Assembly (NCBI GenBank): GCA_002351795.1
Contig: DEHG01000017.1
Coordinates: 298-9,408 of the forward strand
Source: Ruminococcaceae bacterium UBA2806
GTDB taxonomy: Bacteria; Bacillota; Clostridia; Oscillospirales; Acutalibacteraceae
Direction of reading: 5' to 3'
Length of the DNA: 9,111 bases
Shown here: in pieces, positions 5,637 to 9,111 of the stretch
How the letters are laid out: the number at the start of each line of letters is the position of its first letter
How positions within the stretch are numbered: position 1 is the first letter of the stretch
Position numbers and translations under genes: made by a program
Notes under the pieces: generated by a model
The model's input: only the letters and a program-made list of their open reading frames with translations
What the model was told of the DNA's origin: nothing
Databases searched by the model: none

Positions 5637-6671
5637 TCAACCGATATCTACAACAACAAATTTGTACCCTTCATACATAGAAATGCCATGATCTTCAGCG
5701 TATGCAGTTGAATCAAATGATACGGAATAACCGTCTCCTTTGATCTCTTTTAACTCTGTAAAATCATTAAGGAATTTCTCATATCCCTTCGGCTTTATAG
5801 TCTCAACTAAAGAAACAATTGAATTTTTTGTAAGATCCGTATTCTCTTCTCCGTATTCACCTATAGCAAAAGTTACAGAATTCTTTTCATTATCTTTGTT
5901 TAAGCTTAACAGTATTTTACCGTAATTAAACATCAGGCTCTGTGTATCGTCACGGATATGTTTCTTGATAAGATCTTCAGTAATGCTCATATTGTCAAGT
6001 ACTGACAGGTCAGGTTTCTTTTCAATATTGAATTTTATTGTTCCCGAACCGTCTTCCTTCTGATCGGCAATATAATACTCATTTTCTGTATCACTCATTG
6101 CATTGGTATAGCCAACAAGAACTGCACTGTTCAGGTCAAAATATGTGGCGATAGACGACAATATCGCAATTGTGAAAATTGAAGGCATAAGTAAATCGGA
6201 TGAATCCATTTTGCATACAATGTAACCGTCCTCAAGCGGGAATCTGCAGGTGCCATTCATTTCATCTGTACCGCTGATGTCTATTACTATACAGTCTCCG
6301 TCAAGCTTTTCCTCAAACTTTGTATTTGGAAAATATCCCTTATAGTTTAAATAATCCTTATCATTTACCATTATGTCAAATATGCTTTTCAGAGCTTTTG
6401 ATTTGGTTTTTGCACCTGTATCGGAAACATCAGCTTTGGACTCTGCAGCTGACTCAGCTTCAGACTCAGTATCGGCTGATGACTCGGCAGCAGATTCAAC
6501 TGTCGATGTATTATCCTCTGATGTATCGGCAACAGAAGTTTCGGATGCTGCAGAAGATGCAGGCTCAGACGAAGCGTTGCTGCCGCCTTCCGTTCCGTTT
6601 GAACATGCTGTCAGTGATGCTGCCATAGCAACTGCAAGAGCAGAAGCTATAATTTTTTTCTTTGTGATCAT
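5637..6671 (-). CDS. Lipoprotein of unknown function with Ser/Ala/acidic linker, first gene of the partner-switching operon
   Basis: The 344-residue product starts with a lipoprotein signal peptide: K4-K6 basic region, hydrophobic stretch to 19, and lipobox L-T-A-C with C23 as the lipidated residue, so it is held on the outer face of the membrane. Residues 24-90 are a flexible linker, about two thirds Ser, Ala, Asp or Glu, containing the repeat SAAES(S/K)AD at 60-67 and 74-81. Residues about 91-344 are a mixed alpha/beta globular part that I do not recognise, with three further cysteines (127, 142, 153). Translation starts at ATG 6669-6671 with TCCTCC complement (GGAGGA, 6681-6686) 9 bases upstream. 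It has its own promoter, and the STAS gene follows after 37 bases. Its place in the operon suggests a role in signal input to the sensor phosphatase, but this is inference only. Confidence 0.85.
   Translation of the reverse strand: MITKKKIIASALAVAMAASLTACSNGTEGGSNASSEPASSAASETSVADTSEDNTSTVESAAESSADTESEAESAAESKADVSDTGAKTKSKALKSIFDIMVNDKDYLNYKGYFPNTKFEEKLDGDCIVIDISGTDEMNGTCRFPLEDGYIVCKMDSSDLLMPSIFTIAILSSIATYFDLNSAVLVGYTNAMSDTENEYYIADQKEDGSGTIKFNIEKKPDLSVLDNMSITEDLIKKHIRDDTQSLMFNYGKILLSLNKDNEKNSVTFAIGEYGEENTDLTKNSIVSLVETIKPKGYEKFLNDFTELKEIKGDGYSVSFDSTAYAEDHGISMYEGYKFVVVDIG
6402..6602 (-). repeat. Low-complexity linker-coding DNA within the lipoprotein gene
   Basis: This segment encodes lipoprotein residues 24-90 and is built from Ser, Ala, Glu and Asp codons in irregular repeats (GCTGACTC-, GCAGCAGA-like units on the plus strand). 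It keeps several other frames open, which produces spurious long ORFs on the opposite strand. Such tracts often vary in length between strains. Confidence 0.7.
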
Positions 6672-6712
6672 TTTTATAAATCCTCCAATTCTGATTCTTG
6701 AATTAACTTCAT

Positions 6713-6745
6713 GGCATTTCTGAAATCTGCTTTTCAGATAATGCC
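6713..6745 (-). promoter_or_regulatory. Strong hairpin at the 5' end of the lipoprotein operon mRNA
   Basis: GGCATT (6713-6718) plus TCTGAAA (6719-6725) pair with TTTCAGA (6732-6738) and AATGCC (6740-6745). This gives 13 base pairs with one bulged base (6739) and a 6-base loop. The expected transcription start from the promoter at 6755-6784 is near 6748, so the stem begins within a few bases of the mRNA 5' end. It is not followed by a T-tract, so it is not a terminator. It resembles 5' mRNA-stabilising stems; a protein or RNA binding role is possible. Confidence 0.6.
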
Positions 6746-6754
6746 TTCTGAAAT

Positions 6755-6784
6755 ATTATAACATTATTTACTTAAAATTGTCCA
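6755..6784 (-). promoter_or_regulatory. Sigma-A-type promoter of the lipoprotein-STAS-PP2C-HATPase operon
   Basis: Reading the minus strand, TGGACA (6779-6784, one mismatch from consensus) is followed by 18 bases and then a perfect TATAAT (6755-6760). A-rich tracts directly upstream (about 6785-6800) resemble an UP element. The transcript leader would be about 75 nucleotides and includes the hairpin at 6713-6745 and the GGAGGA ribosome binding site. Confidence 0.75.
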
Positions 6785-6901
6785 TAATTTTTTTATAAAA
6801 CATAATAAGAAAATACTGTATATAGCTTTTTCGTGATATTATCATCATATAAGATCAATTTCTGCAATTTCAAAAGTCCATTTTTAACATCATCTAATGA
6901 A

Positions 6902-6925
6902 TCAGGGCTGCCGGAACAGCCCTGA
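6902..6925 (-). terminator. GC-rich hairpin downstream of clpB, possible terminator
   Basis: TCAGGGCTG (6902-6910) and CAGCCCTGA (6917-6925) form a perfect 9-base-pair stem with a 6-base CCGGAA loop. It lies about 140 bases after the clpB stop codon. The following minus-strand bases (ATTCATTAG) are only a weak T-tract, so termination efficiency is uncertain; the plus strand has no T-tract either. Confidence 0.55.
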
Positions 6926-7066
6926 AATAATTATCTTGTTTTCTGAATCCGGAAAAGCTCTGCATTAAGCATTTTTTTCATAAAGTGAAGATCAAAATGT
7001 GTGAGGAAAAAACTATAGTACAAACGCAGATCAATCTTTTTTGTCAAAACATTTTTCAGTTCTTTT

Positions 7067-9111
7067 TCATACCCGGACAATGATCTGTCCGTTTTCCGCA
7101 TCTACAGTAAGCACAGTGCCGGGTAATGGATCATCGGAAATTATCTTTCTTGCAAGCCGTGTCTCGATCTGGGATTGAATGAATCTCTTGAGGGGTCTTG
7201 CGCCAAATACCGGATCATATCCCTGATCGGCGATCAGTTCCATTGCCGCATCGGTATAAGTGACTTCAAGCTGCTTTTCGGCAAGCCGTTTATCAAGCTC
7301 TGCAAGAATAAGCTTTGCAATTCCCTTGATATTATCCTTTGTAAGAGGTTTGTAAAATACTATTTCATCAAGACGGTTCAGGAATTCCGGACGGAAGCTG
7401 CGTTTAAGGATCTCATGAACACCGTTTCTTGCAGATTCATTTATTTCACCGTTATTGTCAATACCGTCAAGTATGATATCCGAGCCTAAATTTGACGTCA
7501 GGATAATAATAGTATTCTTGAAATCTACAGTTCTTCCCTGGCTGTCGGTAATGCGTCCGTCATCAAGCACCTGCAAAAGTACATTGAATACATCCGGGTG
7601 AGCCTTTTCTATCTCATCGAACAGAACAACTGCATAAGGACGTCTTCTGACTGCTTCTGTAAGCTGACCGCCTTCATCATAGCCAACATATCCTGGAGGC
7701 GCTCCGATAAGGCGGGATACGGAATATTTTTCCATATATTCGCTCATATCTATTCGTACCATATTATGCTCATCATCAAACAATGCCTGAGCAAGCGCCT
7801 TTGCAAGCTCAGTCTTACCTACTCCTGTAGGTCCGAGGAAAAGGAATGAACCGACAGGTCGCTTTGGATCCTGAATTCCTGCACGGGAACGAAGAATTGC
7901 ATCACTGACCTTCTGTACTGCCTCATCCTGACCAACAACTCTTTTATGAAGTGTATCATCAAGGTGCAAAAGCTTTTCTCTTTCGCCTTCCATAAGCTTT
8001 GAAACGGGTATGCCTGTCCATTTTGCAACGATGCCCGCAATTTCTTCTTCCGTTACCCTGTCACGAAGCAGGCTGTTCTTTTTGTTTTCAGCCGTCTTTT
8101 CAAGCTCTTCAAGCTCCTTCTGAAGCGGCGGGAGTACGCCGTATTTCAGCTCGGCAGCCTTTCCGAGATCATATTCATTCTGGGCTTTTTCTATCTTTGC
8201 ATTAGTCTGTTCTATCTGTTCACGAAGCTTCTGGACCTTTTCGATTGATTTCTTTTCATTATCCCATTTTGCTTTCATGGAATTAAATGTTTCCCTGTCG
8301 TTAGCAAGATCCTGTTCGATCTGCCTGAGATGCTCCACAGAAAGCTTATCTGTTTCTTTTTTAAGTGCAGCCTCCTCTATCTCAAGCTGCATTATCTTAT
8401 GGGATATCTTATCCATTTCAATAGGCATACTGTCTATTTCTGTTTTGATAAGCGCACAAGCTTCATCAACAAGGTCTATTGCCTTATCGGGAAGGAATCT
8501 GTCAGAAATATAGCGGTTTGAAAGAACTGCCGCTGCAATAAGAGCCTGATCCTGTATCTTTACACCGTGATAAACCTCATAGCGTTCTTTAAGACCTCTG
8601 AGGATTGAAACACAGTCCTCAACCGTCGGTTCACTGACAAGAACTGGCTGGAAACGTCTTTCAAGAGCAGGATCCTTTTCTATATATTTACGGTATTCAT
8701 TCAGAGTTGTTGCGCCTACGCAGTGAAGCTCGCCCCTTGCAAGCATGGGCTTGAGCAGATTGCCTGCATCCATTGCGCCGTCTGCTTTTCCTGCGCCTAC
8801 TATGGTATGAAGCTCGTCTATAAACAGGATTATTTCTCCGTTACTCTTCTTAACCTCATTCAGAACGGCTTTCAGACGTTCCTCAAATTCACCTCTGAAT
8901 TTTGCGCCTGCAATAAGCGCACCCATATCAAGAGAAAACAGCTTTCTGTTTTTGAGGTTATCGGGAACATCTCCCCTTACAATTCTAAGTGCAAGTCCCT
9001 CTGCAATAGCAGTTTTACCTACGCCTGGTTCACCTATAAGACAGGGATTGTTTTTTGTTTTTCTTGAAAGGATACGGATAACGTTTCTGATCTCATCATC
9101 ACGTCCGATAA
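7067..9111 (-). CDS. clpB: ATP-dependent chaperone ClpB (5' partial; N-terminus beyond the right edge)
   Basis: ClpB is a cytosolic hexameric AAA+ disaggregase that works with DnaK to rescue aggregated proteins after stress. The 680 visible codons run from just before the first Walker A (G-E-P-G-V-G-K-T, 9011-9034) to the natural stop. The missing part is the N-terminal domain and the start of AAA-1, about 180 residues judged against E. coli ClpB. Seen in order: Walker B1 (F-I-D-E, about 8810-8833), a long coiled-coil middle domain (about 8050-8450), Walker A2 (G-P-T-G-V-G-K-T, 7811-7834), pore loop G-Y-V-G-Y (about 7684-7698), Walker B2 (L-F-D-E, about 7607-7633), sensor 1 (T-S-N-L-G-S) and sensor 2 (G-A-R-P-L-K-R, 7184-7204). 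The full-length middle domain and the lack of a ClpP-binding IGF/IGL loop separate it from ClpC, ClpE and ClpA. The AAA-1 pore loop reads G-A-K-F-R-G, with Phe where E. coli has Tyr. The promoter is outside the window. Confidence 0.97.
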   Translation of the reverse strand, partial: IGRDDEIRNVIRILSRKTKNNPCLIGEPGVGKTAIAEGLALRIVRGDVPDNLKNRKLFSLDMGALIAGAKFRGEFEERLKAVLNEVKKSNGEIILFIDELHTIVGAGKADGAMDAGNLLKPMLARGELHCVGATTLNEYRKYIEKDPALERRFQPVLVSEPTVEDCVSILRGLKERYEVYHGVKIQDQALIAAAVLSNRYISDRFLPDKAIDLVDEACALIKTEIDSMPIEMDKISHKIMQLEIEEAALKKETDKLSVEHLRQIEQDLANDRETFNSMKAKWDNEKKSIEKVQKLREQIEQTNAKIEKAQNEYDLGKAAELKYGVLPPLQKELEELEKTAENKKNSLLRDRVTEEEIAGIVAKWTGIPVSKLMEGEREKLLHLDDTLHKRVVGQDEAVQKVSDAILRSRAGIQDPKRPVGSFLFLGPTGVGKTELAKALAQALFDDEHNMVRIDMSEYMEKYSVSRLIGAPPGYVGYDEGGQLTEAVRRRPYAVVLFDEIEKAHPDVFNVLLQVLDDGRITDSQGRTVDFKNTIIILTSNLGSDIILDGIDNNGEINESARNGVHEILKRSFRPEFLNRLDEIVFYKPLTKDNIKGIAKLILAELDKRLAEKQLEVTYTDAAMELIADQGYDPVFGARPLKRFIQSQIETRLARKIISDDPLPGTVLTVDAENGQIIVRV

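Larger units (their letters stand above)
6672..7066. other. AT-rich intergenic region between clpB and the lipoprotein operon
   Basis: Within these 395 bases are the leader hairpin and promoter of the lipoprotein operon (6713-6784) and a GC-rich hairpin (6902-6925) that may terminate clpB. The stretch 6785-6900 is very AT-rich with no clear signal beyond possible UP-like A-tracts. In 6931-7066 there is only an unsupported short reading frame on the minus strand that runs in from the end of clpB. Confidence 0.6.

Noticed and set aside
6320..6723. Two overlapping plus-strand frames of about 100-116 codons opposite the lipoprotein signal/linker region
   Set aside because: They are shadows of the repetitive Ser/Ala/Glu codons on the minus strand. 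Neither has a ribosome binding site, and the true gene has a lipobox, promoter and GGAGGA site.
7020..7060. TTGACA-like box followed by TACTAT on the minus strand just after clpB
   Set aside because: The spacing is 21 bases, too long for a normal sigma-A promoter, and no convincing gene starts downstream before the lipoprotein promoter.
1..9111. CRISPR array, insertion sequence, tRNA/rRNA genes, phage or toxin-antitoxin system
   Set aside because: No regularly spaced repeats, transposase motifs, terminal inverted repeats, tRNA cloverleaf or phage-like genes were found; the gene content is ordinary chromosomal.

Overview
The window looks like an ordinary chromosomal stretch from a Gram-positive anaerobe of the class Clostridia, most likely Oscillospiraceae / Ruminococcus-like. 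The grounds are a moderately AT-rich composition, strong AGGAGG-type ribosome binding sites, a two-gene iscS-iscU cluster without hscAB/fdx, a lipoprotein with a long Ser/Ala/Glu linker, and a partner-switching (STAS / PP2C / HATPase) operon. The taxonomic call is an inference from gene style; no rRNA or other taxonomic marker is present.

Layout, left to right. (1) Positions 2-1096 (+) hold the C-terminal part of a beta-lactamase-family serine hydrolase that ends in four predicted membrane helices; it is cut by the left edge. (2) A hairpin at 1111-1146 separates it from the converging iscS-iscU operon (minus strand, 2785 down to 1204), which encodes a cysteine desulfurase and its Fe-S scaffold. 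This operon has a full-consensus promoter (TTGACA-17-TATAAT) whose -35 box sits inside a short dyad. (3) A non-coding stretch of about 330 bases (2786-3115) carries that promoter and the terminator of the next operon. (4) A four-gene minus-strand operon runs from 6671 to 3116: Ser/Ala-rich lipoprotein, STAS anti-anti-sigma-like protein, membrane sensor PP2C (SpoIIE/RsbU-type) phosphatase, and RsbW-like HATPase. It has a recognisable promoter (6755-6784), a strong 5'-end hairpin (6713-6745) and a terminator (2957-3006). (5) After a 395-base AT-rich intergenic region comes clpB (minus strand), of which 680 codons are visible; its N-terminus lies beyond the right edge.

How the genes work together. 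iscS and iscU form a minimal sulfur-mobilisation / Fe-S assembly pair. The four-gene operon has every part of a partner-switching signalling module: a sensor phosphatase that should dephosphorylate the STAS protein, and an ATP-binding kinase/antagonist that should phosphorylate it. No sigma factor gene accompanies it; the operon closes with a terminator directly after the HATPase gene. Its output is therefore unknown from this window, and the leading lipoprotein is the least explained gene. ClpB is a general protein disaggregase and appears to be an independent unit.

I did not find a clearly unprecedented system. The most interesting part is the sigma-less partner-switching operon with its lipoprotein and 5' hairpin, followed by the promoter/dyad arrangement in front of iscS. 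No RNA genes, CRISPR arrays, insertion sequences or attachment sites were seen.
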